DNA of 33,124 nucleotides from NCBI GenBank assembly GCA_002316835.1, contig DCEG01000056.1, forward strand, positions 1 through 33,124, read 5' to 3'. The position numbers were made by a program, and so were the translations under genes. The notes beneath the pieces were generated by a model. That model did not search any database and had not been told where the DNA came from. It was given only the letters and a program-made list of their open reading frames with translations. Each line of letters opens with the position of its first letter. The first letter of the stretch is position 1. Below, piece by piece: positions 9,197 to 17,719 of the stretch. Source of the stretch: Bacteroidales bacterium UBA1035 (GTDB lineage Bacteria > Bacteroidota > Bacteroidia > Bacteroidales > Dysgonomonadaceae).

Positions 9197-9919
9197 ATGA
9201 GAAAATTACTTTCAGTTCTATTATTACTCTTTTATCTCTGTTCATTTGATACGCAGGGTATAAATCAAAGCTCAGCATTAAATCCAAAAGAACAAAGCAT
9301 TATAGCCATTTCCGCATTAACGGCAAAGGGCAATTTGTCAAGATTGAAAACAGAGTTAAATAACGGTCTCAATGCCGGACTTACCGTGAATCAAATCAAA
9401 GAAGCTATCGTTCATCTTTATGCATATTGTGGATTTCCAAGAAGTATCCGTGGCTTGCAAACCTTTATGAAAGTACTGGACGAACGCAAAGCCAAAGGTA
9501 TTAACGATTTGTTGGGTGCGGATGCATCTCTCATTCTCGATGATAGAAGCAAATATGAACGCGGTAAAGATGTGTTGGGGAAACTAACCGGAGCCTCTCA
9601 AGACGGGCCAAGAACAGGCTATGCGGCATTTGCCCCCACGATTGAAATATTCCTGAAAGAACACCTTTTTGCCGATATTTTTGAACGGGATGTATTAACA
9701 TACGCCGAAAGAGAACTCGTTACTATATCGGTTATCAGCAGTATAGAGAGAGCCGAACCCATGCTGCGTTCACATTTGAATATTTGTCTGCATGTTGGCT
9801 TAACACCGGAGCAATTACAAGAATTCGTGGATGTTATAAAAAGGGCCATTGGAAAAAATGAGGCAAAAGCAGCTCAAACGGTATTGGATGAAGTGCTTTC
9901 TGACTACAAAATCAAATAA
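9197..9919 (+). CDS. Exported carboxymuconolactone-decarboxylase-fold protein (two CMD domains)
   Basis: Two tandem CMD/AhpD-like domains in 240 residues. The start at 9197 (MRKLLSVLLLLFYL) gives a signal sequence directly; a frame from 9155 would add 14 residues before it. Domain 1 contains LNAGLTVNQIKEAIVHLYAY and CGFPRSIRG; domain 2 contains YAERELVTISVISSIERAEP, then SHLNICLHVGLTPEQLQEF. Family members are gamma-carboxymuconolactone decarboxylases or AhpD-type thiol peroxidases. AhpD uses a CxxC pair, and I do not see one, so decarboxylase, isomerase or unknown chemistry is more likely. Most CMD proteins are cytoplasmic, so export is unusual. Ten bases separate it from the cupin gene. Confidence 0.82.
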   Translation: MRKLLSVLLLLFYLCSFDTQGINQSSALNPKEQSIIAISALTAKGNLSRLKTELNNGLNAGLTVNQIKEAIVHLYAYCGFPRSIRGLQTFMKVLDERKAKGINDLLGADASLILDDRSKYERGKDVLGKLTGASQDGPRTGYAAFAPTIEIFLKEHLFADIFERDVLTYAERELVTISVISSIERAEPMLRSHLNICLHVGLTPEQLQEFVDVIKRAIGKNEAKAAQTVLDEVLSDYKIK

Positions 9920-9928
9920 AATTTACAA

Positions 9929-10432
9929 ATGATGAAGAAAATAATTTTCTATTTTACTGTTATTACGTTGATACTTGTATCGTGCAGCGATAATTCCAAA
10001 AAAGAAAACAACACTGCATTAACGGCAAATGATCAAACACAAACAATGTTTCCTAAAGGAAATTTAATCGAGAACGATTATTTTAACGGAGAAGCGTGGT
10101 TGAATATGCTGGTTACCGATAGGGAAAATTTTGATGTGTCCATAGGTAATGTACTCTTTAAACCCGGTGTCAGAACCAACTGGCATTCTCATCCGGGCGG
10201 TCAGATTTTGCTTTGCACAAAAGGTAAAGGCTATTATCAGGAAAAGGGAAAACCGATACAACTGCTCAACGCCAGCGATGTAGTTGAGATTCTTCCGGAT
10301 ATCGTGCATTGGCACGGTGCAAAGCCTGACAGTGAATTTGAACACATAGCCATCTCAACTCAACAGAGCAAGGGCGCTGTGGTTTGGTTGGAGCCGGTAG
10401 CAGATGAGGAATATAATAGTTATCAAGAATAA
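9929..10432 (+). CDS. Lipoprotein cupin-domain protein
   Basis: Single-domain cupin of 167 residues preceded by a lipoprotein signal (LILVSC, lipobox Cys19). Cupin motif 1 is GVRTNWHSHPGGQILLCTKGKGYY, split as G-x5-HxH-x4 with the fourth ligand in the usual Glu place apparently replaced by Gln; motif 2 is DIVHWHGAKPDSEFEH. The His residues should hold a metal ion. Cupins of this type often sit beside CMD proteins in bacterial genomes, as here. It could be a dioxygenase, isomerase or binding protein; sequence alone does not decide. It is the last gene before the internal promoter at 10494-10525. Confidence 0.85.
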   Translation: MMKKIIFYFTVITLILVSCSDNSKKENNTALTANDQTQTMFPKGNLIENDYFNGEAWLNMLVTDRENFDVSIGNVLFKPGVRTNWHSHPGGQILLCTKGKGYYQEKGKPIQLLNASDVVEILPDIVHWHGAKPDSEFEHIAISTQQSKGAVVWLEPVADEEYNSYQE

Positions 10433-10493
10433 AATTCTTTTGTCTTTAATTCAAACCACTTGGTCGACAAAATTAAAGCATTTGTAGATTTTA

Positions 10494-10525
10494 TTTGTTG
10501 TAAAGATTGCGTGAAACTATATTTG
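10494..10525 (+). promoter_or_regulatory. Bacteroidota-type promoter upstream of the beta-propeller gene
   Basis: TTTG (10494-10497) and TATATTTG (10518-10525), 20 bases apart, match both elements of the Bacteroidota housekeeping promoter. The gene at 10577 would have a leader of about 45 bases. It suggests that gene can be expressed without the AraC-linked promoter. Confidence 0.7.
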
Positions 10526-10576
10526 TTGCAAGTTTGCAAATAATTTCCAATTTTCTAATCAATTCGATAATAAAAA

Positions 10577-11428
10577 ATGAACACGAAAAAAGTAACATTA
10601 AAAGTAGTATTAGTTGTAGCAGCAATGTTGTTAACAGTCAATTTATCGGCACAATTTTCTTTGGAGAAACTCTGGGAAACCGATGCTGAATTAACAACTC
10701 CGGAATCGGTTTTATATGATGCAAAGACAAAAGTTCTTTTCGTTTCCAATATTGGCGATTTCCAAAAAGAAGGATCAGGCTCAATAAGCAAGGTAGGACT
10801 GGACGGTAAGATTATTCAAAATAACTGGATTACCGGATTGACCGCTACAAAAGGAATGGGGTTTTACAAAAATCTGTTATACGCGGCAGAACAGACCACC
10901 GTAGCCGTTATTGATGTAACTAAAGGTGAAATTGTGCAGAGAATAACAATAGACGGAGCTCAAATGCTGAACGATATAACCATCAATAACAAAGGAATTG
11001 TTTACGTGAGTGACTCAAGAGCAGGCAAAGTACATAAAATTGAAAATAGTAAACCATCGGTTTATTTGGAAAACCTAACCGGTATAAATGGTTTATTGGC
11101 CGATGGCCGGAACCTTTTAATTCTATCGGATGGAAAACTAAGAGAAGCAGATTCCAGGCAAAATATCAGAACCCTGTCCGAAGGTATTGAAGGCGGCGCT
11201 GATGGTATAGTAAAAATCGGTAATGGAGAATTTATTGTTACAGGCTGGGAAGGAGTTATATACCTTGTTCGGGATAACGGTGCAAAAATGGTTTTATCGG
11301 ATACAAGAGAGCAAAAAATCAATACTGCAGATCTTGGATATAATCCGTCTGCTAAAACTATTTACATACCTACATTCTCTACAAATACTGTCATAGCTTA
11401 CAGACTACGCGAACTTACCCGAAATTAA
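10577..11428 (+). CDS. Exported beta-propeller protein, SMP-30/gluconolactonase-like
   Basis: Protein of 283 residues with a signal peptide (LVVAAMLLTVNLSAQ) and repeating propeller strands: TPESVLYDAKTKVLFVSNIG, LNDITINNKGIVYVSD, INGLLADGRNLLILSD and GADGIVKIGNGEFIVTGWEG. The layout fits the six-bladed SMP-30/gluconolactonase/strictosidine-synthase superfamily, many of which hydrolyse lactones with a Ca2+ ion. Glu in PESV and Asp or Asn residues in the NDIT and ADG turns are plausible metal ligands. It follows the exported hydrolase set but has its own promoter, and a strong terminator closes the region. A lactonase role would fit the neighbours but is inference. Confidence 0.72.
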   Translation: MNTKKVTLKVVLVVAAMLLTVNLSAQFSLEKLWETDAELTTPESVLYDAKTKVLFVSNIGDFQKEGSGSISKVGLDGKIIQNNWITGLTATKGMGFYKNLLYAAEQTTVAVIDVTKGEIVQRITIDGAQMLNDITINNKGIVYVSDSRAGKVHKIENSKPSVYLENLTGINGLLADGRNLLILSDGKLREADSRQNIRTLSEGIEGGADGIVKIGNGEFIVTGWEGVIYLVRDNGAKMVLSDTREQKINTADLGYNPSAKTIYIPTFSTNTVIAYRLRELTRN

Positions 11429-11454
11429 CATTAGTGATGGCGGTAGAAATTTTA

Positions 11455-11494
11455 AAAGGAGATTTTCAAAAAATGAAAATCTCCTTTCTTTTAT
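11455..11494 (+). terminator. Strong bidirectional intrinsic terminator
   Basis: Perfect 13-base arms aaaggagattttc (11455-11467) and gaaaatctccttt (11475-11487) around a 7-base loop, then cttttatt on the plus strand. Read in reverse it is followed by ttttaaaattt, so it can end both the rightward propeller gene and the leftward Hdr-type operon. Confidence 0.9.
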
Positions 11495-11513
11495 TCACAA
11501 AAAACACCTTTTA

Positions 11514-12566
11514 TCAACTCTTCATTGACTTTATTTTAGCGAAATACATCGCAAACGAACGATATAAGAAGTGAGTCCATTTCCCGAAGGGAACTATAAT
11601 AAGCGCCCACTGGGCCAATACCATCAGGTGAAATAAGTAAAGCCATTTATTGCTTTCCAGGATATTCAAGTCAATAAAGAGGCGCACCAAAAAAGCAGTT
11701 AAGCCCATTAACAGAAGCCAAATTACGAAAAACCAGTCAGACGGTTTGGAGTTTTTAGCCAATGCTTTTTTCTGCTGAATACGATCTTTTACAAAATCTA
11801 CCGTGATGATAAAAATAAAGGCACTTTCCAGATATCCAAGAATGATAACAAACAGGTTCTCTGTGCCGAACCAGTTTAAGAACACGGTTGTAAACAACAA
11901 CGAAAGATACGCGATTACCAATACCAGGTGCTCTAACCACCGAAAATGGTTGTCATCACAATCTTTGGCACGCTTCTGTGTGAACATGTGTACAAACAAA
12001 TCGCCTAATGCCGTGAAGTAGTTTCTCAACGGTGCTTTGACACCCGCTTTTATCACCGAGAAGCGCCACATCCGCAGTAAGTTTGGGATAAAAATCACCA
12101 CAAAAACGGTAGCAATGGCCAGCATTTCGAACAAATGTCCGTAATGAAGCATTCTTTCGAGTTCCCAGTTCACTAAATTAGCGAAAAACAATACGCCTGC
12201 AAACACCAGCACCATAGCAGTAAGAAACGCAGGGAGATATTTATAAAACAATCCGGAAAACCCTGTCCAATCGTATTGTGCGGTGAGCCATCTACGCAGT
12301 GACATCATCAATTCACCGGGATTCGCCTGTCGCGGACACTCTTTTGTACATTCCCCACAATAGTAGCATTCCCATGGTTTCAACGATGTCTTGATTTCAT
12401 CTTCCAGTCCCAAGGTGGTGTAACGTATCATTTCGCGGGGGAACGAACTGTCGTTGGTGGAAAGAGAGCAGGTAGCCGTACAATTTCCGCAGTTAAAGCA
12501 CTCGTTAAAGTCCCCCACTCCATATTTAATTAATTCCGATGCAAACTCAGGATTTACTTTTGCCAT
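11514..12566 (-). CDS. HdrC/QmoC-type membrane subunit (2x[4Fe-4S] domain plus cytochrome b-like membrane domain)
   Basis: Membrane-anchored electron-transfer subunit of 350 residues. The N-terminal HdrC-like domain carries two [4Fe-4S] motifs: CFNCGNCTATC (Cys 23, 26, 29, 33) and CYYCGECTKECP (Cys 67, 70, 73, 77). About six hydrophobic segments follow (roughly 111-130, 145-163, 210-228, 237-255, 278-297, 308-326), as in the NarI/QmoC cytochrome b domain. His 141, 144, 193, 207, 213, 313 and 332 include possible haem ligands. QmoC links cytoplasmic Hdr-like flavoproteins to menaquinone, and this is the likely role here. It is the last gene of the operon, ending at the shared terminator. No HdrB (CCG-domain) subunit is present in the window. 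Confidence 0.88.
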   Translation of the reverse strand: MAKVNPEFASELIKYGVGDFNECFNCGNCTATCSLSTNDSSFPREMIRYTTLGLEDEIKTSLKPWECYYCGECTKECPRQANPGELMMSLRRWLTAQYDWTGFSGLFYKYLPAFLTAMVLVFAGVLFFANLVNWELERMLHYGHLFEMLAIATVFVVIFIPNLLRMWRFSVIKAGVKAPLRNYFTALGDLFVHMFTQKRAKDCDDNHFRWLEHLVLVIAYLSLLFTTVFLNWFGTENLFVIILGYLESAFIFIITVDFVKDRIQQKKALAKNSKPSDWFFVIWLLLMGLTAFLVRLFIDLNILESNKWLYLFHLMVLAQWALIIVPFGKWTHFLYRSFAMYFAKIKSMKS

Positions 12567-12595
12567 ATTTTTAGATTTTTAGAATCAGGGACAAA

Positions 12596-12641
12596 GAACC
12601 AAGACGAAAAACTCGAAACTCAGAACTCGAAACCCGAAACT
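12596..12641 (+). repeat. Short imperfect repeats in the intergenic gap
   Basis: The 81-base gap between the two Hdr-type genes holds imperfect copies of ctcgaaac (12612-12619, 12626-12633) and cccgaaac (12633-12640), next to agaaccaagac (about 12596-12606). A related stretch, agaaccaaga with tttttaga, lies on the opposite strand in the gap between tusA and the DsrE2-like gene (about 18545-18575). Confidence 0.5.
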
Positions 12642-12647
12642 ATTTAA

Positions 12648-14852
12648 CTACTTTATTTTGTAATAATAATATTCTTCTTTTTCGTTTGTTCCGGCAGGCG
12701 TTACCACACCGTATTTGTTCATTGTCATCAAATGATAAGTAACCATTTCGGGAGCTATTTTCAGTGTTTCTACTACTTCGGGGATTGTTTTCTTATCCGT
12801 CTCGATGGTGGCAAGAATATCTTTCCAGATTTGTGGATATTCTTTCATATGTGCAGCCACGACATCTTCTTTTTCTTCGGTAACGGTGGATGCTTCTTTT
12901 TCTTTAATTTCCACATCAGCTGCAAAACCGTCAATCATTGCTTCGATTTCGTTGTCAGTATACTTTGCCACTTCAATAGCGTTCACGGGGCAAACCGGTG
13001 CGCAAATTCCGCAACCCGTACAAACTCCCTTGTTCACACCTGCAATGTGTTTTCCGGCTTCATTAACGATTTCCCTGATAGCTGTATAATCGCATACTTC
13101 GGCACATTTACCACACCATGTACAAATATCCGCATTTACACGCGCCACTACCGGGTCACCCATCACGGTACCGCTCTTCAGCAACGCTGTAATTTTGGAA
13201 GCTCCTGCCAATGACGATTGTACTGCTTCACTCACATTCTTCGGTCCCTGACACGTTCCTCCGATATACACACCTTTTATAACCGTTTCCACCGGTTTTA
13301 ATTTCGGGTGGATTTCGTTGAAAAACTTATCGTTTCCAATCGGAATTTTAAATAACTCCGAAATATGAGAAGCGTCAGCCCGTGCTACCATTCCGGTTAC
13401 GAGCACTACCAAATCGGGAGCGATTTCCATCTCTTTTTTGGCGGTGAGATAGTCTTTTACTTTCAGTGAAATACCTTTACCGTTCATTTCTACGGTCGGC
13501 ATCTCTTTTTCTTCGTATTTAAAGAACAAATCGCCTTGTTTCGATGCCTGTTCATACAGAATTTCCTGTTTGCCATACGTGCGGATATCCCGATACAAAT
13601 GATAATTCTGAATTTTTCCGTACTTCGACTTCAATTGCAACGCCGTATAAATGGTTGATGTGCAGCAATGACGGGAACAATATTTGTTTTCGCCTTTTTT
13701 CTGACGGCTTCCCACGCAATAAATAAACGCGACACTTTTTATTTCTTTTCCGTTGTAAACCAGTTTTTCGGGCGATAACTCCATCAATCGGTTCAATTGC
13801 GGAAGCGTAATAACGTTCGGAATATTTTTGTAACCAAATTCTCCTTCTTTGGGCTCGTAATTGTCAAATCCGGTAGTTACAAGCACCGAGCCCACCAGCA
13901 AAGCAATGGTTTCTTCCTTTTCATTCAGATTAATAACCGCTTTGTATTTTTCCAGGTAATCCGGATGGTCTTTGAGCGCTTCTACGTCTACAACGGGCAC
14001 ATCGGGCAAAGCTTCGGGATAATTTTTGTAAATGGCTTTGCGTTTCGACAATCCAAGATTGAATTCGTCGTCCGCGTACACCTGACAATCATCCATCGCA
14101 CGCTTAACGGTTTGTTTATCAATCTTACCGTTAATGTAGCGCGGTTTCACTTTCACTTCGATATTGAAACTTCCCAAACTTCCGGTTACCTTCTCAATGG
14201 TAGCTCCGGTAAAAACCGTTACGTTTTTGTATGTTTTAATTTCTTCGTACAATTTCCTGACGATTTCTTTTCCGCTTTGTCCCGAAGTGAAGAGTTTTTC
14301 TTTCTGTGCAATGCGCCCACCCACGAAGTAATCTTTTTCAACCAGATACACTTCATTTCCTGAGCGTGCCAAATCGATGGCGGCTTTCATTCCCGAAACT
14401 CCGGCTCCGATAACCATTGCCGCTTTTTTCACTTCAATTTCGATGTTGTCCAACGCTTCGGAAAACGCTACGCGATTGATGCCGGCACGGATTAATCCGG
14501 CTGCTTTCACGGTTGCTTCGCGCGGACGGTCGCTGTGTGGCCAGGAACATTGTTCGCGGATATTTACCTGAACATAGTTATTGGGGTTAAGCCCGGCACG
14601 CCCTGCCACACCACGGAACGTATGCAAGTGGAGTTTTGGAGAACACGACGCCACCACAATCGCATCCAGGTTGTGTTTCTGAATATCTTCCACCATTGCT
14701 TTCTGGTTGGAATCGGCACAGACGAACATTACATCTTTCGAAACAACTACACCATCTTCTTTGTGGAACATTTTGCTCAACTCTTCCACATCCACATAAT
14801 CGGAAATATTTCCGCCGCAATGGCAAATATATACACCTATTCTTTGTCTCAT
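12648..14852 (-). CDS. hdrA: HdrA-family flavoprotein with ferredoxin domain and C-terminal winged-helix-like tail
   Basis: Cytoplasmic iron-sulfur flavoprotein of 734 residues, HdrA/QmoB-like. The N-terminal HdrA domain shows YICHCGG (Cys10, Cys12), VCADS (Cys45), ASCSP (Cys70) and a REQCSW block (Cys102). The FAD-binding motif is VIGAGVSGMKAAIDLARSG near 147-165. The central part has CVGSRQKKGENKYCSRHCC, the HdrA cysteine-rich block. A double [4Fe-4S] domain follows: CTWCGKCAEVC (577-587) and CTGCGICAPVCP (611-622). After an acidic linker, residues about 673-734 look like a winged helix (IPEVVETLKIAPEMVTYHLM, then a YGVV wing). QmoB proteins carry an MvhD domain at the C-terminus; here MvhD is a separate gene. 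Twelve bases separate it from the upstream hdrA. Confidence 0.9.
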   Translation of the reverse strand: MRQRIGVYICHCGGNISDYVDVEELSKMFHKEDGVVVSKDVMFVCADSNQKAMVEDIQKHNLDAIVVASCSPKLHLHTFRGVAGRAGLNPNNYVQVNIREQCSWPHSDRPREATVKAAGLIRAGINRVAFSEALDNIEIEVKKAAMVIGAGVSGMKAAIDLARSGNEVYLVEKDYFVGGRIAQKEKLFTSGQSGKEIVRKLYEEIKTYKNVTVFTGATIEKVTGSLGSFNIEVKVKPRYINGKIDKQTVKRAMDDCQVYADDEFNLGLSKRKAIYKNYPEALPDVPVVDVEALKDHPDYLEKYKAVINLNEKEETIALLVGSVLVTTGFDNYEPKEGEFGYKNIPNVITLPQLNRLMELSPEKLVYNGKEIKSVAFIYCVGSRQKKGENKYCSRHCCTSTIYTALQLKSKYGKIQNYHLYRDIRTYGKQEILYEQASKQGDLFFKYEEKEMPTVEMNGKGISLKVKDYLTAKKEMEIAPDLVVLVTGMVARADASHISELFKIPIGNDKFFNEIHPKLKPVETVIKGVYIGGTCQGPKNVSEAVQSSLAGASKITALLKSGTVMGDPVVARVNADICTWCGKCAEVCDYTAIREIVNEAGKHIAGVNKGVCTGCGICAPVCPVNAIEVAKYTDNEIEAMIDGFAADVEIKEKEASTVTEEKEDVVAAHMKEYPQIWKDILATIETDKKTIPEVVETLKIAPEMVTYHLMTMNKYGVVTPAGTNEKEEYYYYKIK

Positions 14853-14864
14853 AGTTGTTCCTCC

Positions 14865-17693
14865 TTAATGTTGCAAAACAGATTTACTCATTGTTGACTT
14901 CGGCATCACTTTAAATTGACTCTTTTTGTCGTCGAAAAGTGCTTCTTTTCTGTTCAGATATCCGGCAACTTCCGATGCAGCGCATCCGGCTGATAGAATA
15001 GAATCCGGAATATCTTTAGGTCCTGATGCTGCACCCGCCACAAACACACCTTCGATGCTCGTTAAGGACGGACTGACCAGTTCGTCTATTTGTTTTACAA
15101 AACTGAAATCATCCAGTTCAAGAATTTCGCCCTTGAACATATTCGGGACCTCTTTATTCGGTACAACTCCTACTGAAAGCACCACCAAATCGTGTTTAGA
15201 TTCTTTCACTACACCTTTGGTAACGTCTTCGTAACGAACAATCAGGTCTCCTTTTCCGTTTTCAGTTTCCCATATCTTTGCTACTTTTCCTTTCACAAAA
15301 TTGGTTCCCATTCCTTTTGCTTGCTGGTAGAACTCTTCGTATCCCTTACCGAATGCACGAATATCCATATAATAAATGGTGATATCCGCCATCGGAAGCG
15401 CCCCCATCAGAAGTTGCGCCTGCTTTATGGAATACATGCAACAGATTTGAGAACAAATGGGATTATTGCTGCAATCTGAACCGCAACCGCCATTTTCGAT
15501 AGCTGAATCGCGTGAACCGGTGCAAAGAATATAAGCAATATTATCGGGAGTTTTTCCGTCGCTTGGGCGAAGTACATTGTTAAATGGGCGTGTTGGTGCA
15601 ATCAGCCTGTCCATCTGCATGGAATCAATCACATTGGCGTATTTCGCGTAACCGTAATTGGGTTTGGCCGATGGTGGAAATAGTTTGTAACCCGTGGTTA
15701 CTACTACCGATTTTGCCTTTATGTCTATGCTTTTCGATTTTTGAGAAAAATCAATCGCATTAGCAGGACAAATATTCACGCATTGATGGCACTCGCGGCA
15801 GTTGCTACAATCCAGGCAACGTTGCGTGCTTGCTTTCAGCTCTTCTTCGGTGAATGTTTTTTCCACTTCTTCCCAACTGCGGGCGCGTTCTGCCAAAGGC
15901 ATCATCGCATTTTTTATTTGTGGACGTTTTTCGCCTTTAAATCTGCTCAAAACGATTTTTTTGTCGATAGCCGGAAGTTTATCCCCGTCTTCAAAATCGA
16001 ACATATTCAACCCCCGCAGCCACTTATCCATATAGAAAGCGGCTTTTTTTCCTTGCCCGGCTGCTTCAATCAGCGTGGTGGAACCGGTTACGGTATCACC
16101 ACCGGCAAAAATATAATCTACCGATGTCTGCAACGTTTTTGCATCGGTACGGATAGTTCCGTTCTTATTCAAATCTACCTGTCCGTCAAACGCTTTGGTA
16201 TCTGCACGAAGTCCGATGGCTTCAATCACATAATCCACATTTTCAATGTATTCTGAACCTTTTATGGGTTCAGAACTGCGACGTCCACTCGCATCCTTTT
16301 CACCCAACTGCATTTTAGTGAGTTGAATTTGTGTGAGTTCTCCATTCTCTCCGATGTATTTCACCGGATTGCGAAGTACCATAATTTCTACACCTTCCTC
16401 TTCAGCTTCCTCTATTTCGGGAGCAAAGCAAGGCATTTCTTCACGGCTGCGGCGATACACTACAATCACTTTTTCAGCGCCGAGACGAAGTGACGTGCGG
16501 GCGGCATCGATGGCAGTGTTTCCACCGCCAATTACCATTACTTTTTTGCCGGTCAGGTCTTCGCGCTTGCCGATATTGGCTTCACGAAGAAACGTCAGAC
16601 AATCTACTACACCTTTTAAATCAGAACCTTCGGTTCCCGATGACATCGCTTTGTGTGTTCCAATTCCCACAAATACAGCATCGAAACCTTGTTCTTTGAG
16701 TGATTTCAGATCGGTTATTTTTTTATTTACTTCAATTTCAACACCTAAAACGGTGATATTTTGTAAGTCTCTATCCACTACATCTTTCGGGGCGCGATAT
16801 TCCGGCAAAGCCAGACGCAACATTCCACCTGCACCCGGAGCAGCTTCAAAAATCTTGACCGTATGCCCTTTCAATGCCAAATGATAAGCGGCAGTAATTC
16901 CGGCAGGGCCGGAGCCGATAACGGCTACTTTCTTTCCTGTCTTTTCTTTGATTTCCACGACCGGAGCCTGCGGATATTTTTCGTAGTACCAATCAGAAAA
17001 ATACCGTTTTATTTTCCGTATATCTACCGGTTCTTCTACTAACCCACGCGTACAAGCGTTCTGGCAAGGATGATAGCAGGCTCGTCCTAAGCTTCCGGGG
17101 AATGGTATGTCTTCCAAGTGCAGTTTCATTGCCTCTTCGTACTGACCGTTACGCGCCAGCGTGATGTATCCGTATGCTTTTACGCCACCGGGACACTCGT
17201 TTATACACGGTGCGGAATGTCCCTGACGATCAATGGTTGCGATACGCGGATTTGCCAGGCTAAACGGGATATACGCCACTTTTCGGCCTGCCAGGTTCAT
17301 ATTGTATTCGTCGTTGCGGACTTCGGGGCATACCACTTCGCATTCCTGGCAGCCCGTACAATTTTCCTGAATTACGTAACGCGGTTTATTGGTAACATTG
17401 ATATCGAAATCACCATCGGCATTCTTGGTTATACCGTCAATTTCGCTGTTCAGCATCAATGTGATATTGGGGTGGCGTGCCGTTTCCGACATTTTTGGCG
17501 TGGTGATACACGCGGCGCAGTCAAGCGTCGGGAAAACCTTGCTCAGCTGAATCATTTTTCCACCGATGGAAAGTCCTTTTTCCACCAGCAAAACCTTATG
17601 ATTCATATCTGCCAGACTCAATGCCGCTTCCTGTCCTGCAATTCCACCACCGATTACCAGCGTATCGTAATTGTTATTTTGTTGTTTACTCAT
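14865..17693 (-). CDS. hdrA: HdrA/QmoA-type flavoprotein with inserted GltD/NfnB-like NAD(P)H oxidoreductase module
   Basis: Composite flavoprotein of 942 residues. Residues 1-150 are HdrA/QmoA-like: FAD motif GGGIAG (15-20), DCAACITTP (58-66) and a [4Fe-4S] motif CTGCQECEVVC (112-122). Residues about 155-560 are a complete GltD/NfnB module: cysteines 163, 167, 206, 210 and 214 (CINECPGG, GRACYHPCQNAC), FAD motif GSGPAG (260-265), nucleotide motif GGGNTA (389-394) with RRS (414-416), and the FAD-closing segment IFAGGDTVTG. The two arginines after the second strand favour NADPH. HdrA sequence resumes after CLDCSNCRECHQCVNICP (626-643), with CTGSRD (724) and a second Cys cluster ending SQICCMYS. 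The protein could pass electrons between NAD(P)H and the Hdr/Qmo-like partners, perhaps by flavin bifurcation, which is inference. Confidence 0.92.
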   Translation of the reverse strand: MSKQQNNNYDTLVIGGGIAGQEAALSLADMNHKVLLVEKGLSIGGKMIQLSKVFPTLDCAACITTPKMSETARHPNITLMLNSEIDGITKNADGDFDINVTNKPRYVIQENCTGCQECEVVCPEVRNDEYNMNLAGRKVAYIPFSLANPRIATIDRQGHSAPCINECPGGVKAYGYITLARNGQYEEAMKLHLEDIPFPGSLGRACYHPCQNACTRGLVEEPVDIRKIKRYFSDWYYEKYPQAPVVEIKEKTGKKVAVIGSGPAGITAAYHLALKGHTVKIFEAAPGAGGMLRLALPEYRAPKDVVDRDLQNITVLGVEIEVNKKITDLKSLKEQGFDAVFVGIGTHKAMSSGTEGSDLKGVVDCLTFLREANIGKREDLTGKKVMVIGGGNTAIDAARTSLRLGAEKVIVVYRRSREEMPCFAPEIEEAEEEGVEIMVLRNPVKYIGENGELTQIQLTKMQLGEKDASGRRSSEPIKGSEYIENVDYVIEAIGLRADTKAFDGQVDLNKNGTIRTDAKTLQTSVDYIFAGGDTVTGSTTLIEAAGQGKKAAFYMDKWLRGLNMFDFEDGDKLPAIDKKIVLSRFKGEKRPQIKNAMMPLAERARSWEEVEKTFTEEELKASTQRCLDCSNCRECHQCVNICPANAIDFSQKSKSIDIKAKSVVVTTGYKLFPPSAKPNYGYAKYANVIDSMQMDRLIAPTRPFNNVLRPSDGKTPDNIAYILCTGSRDSAIENGGCGSDCSNNPICSQICCMYSIKQAQLLMGALPMADITIYYMDIRAFGKGYEEFYQQAKGMGTNFVKGKVAKIWETENGKGDLIVRYEDVTKGVVKESKHDLVVLSVGVVPNKEVPNMFKGEILELDDFSFVKQIDELVSPSLTSIEGVFVAGAASGPKDIPDSILSAGCAASEVAGYLNRKEALFDDKKSQFKVMPKSTMSKSVLQH

Positions 17694-17719
17694 AATTTAC
17701 TTTTCAATCGTAATTGAAT

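Noticed and set aside
12732..13214. Long plus-strand frame rich in Phe opposite the second hdrA
   Set aside because: It is a shadow of the hdrA coding strand; the composition is low-complexity and no domain or start context supports it.
16333..16884. 183-residue plus-strand frame rich in Ser and Pro
   Set aside because: Antisense to the GltD-like module, whose motifs are unmistakable; no independent evidence of coding.
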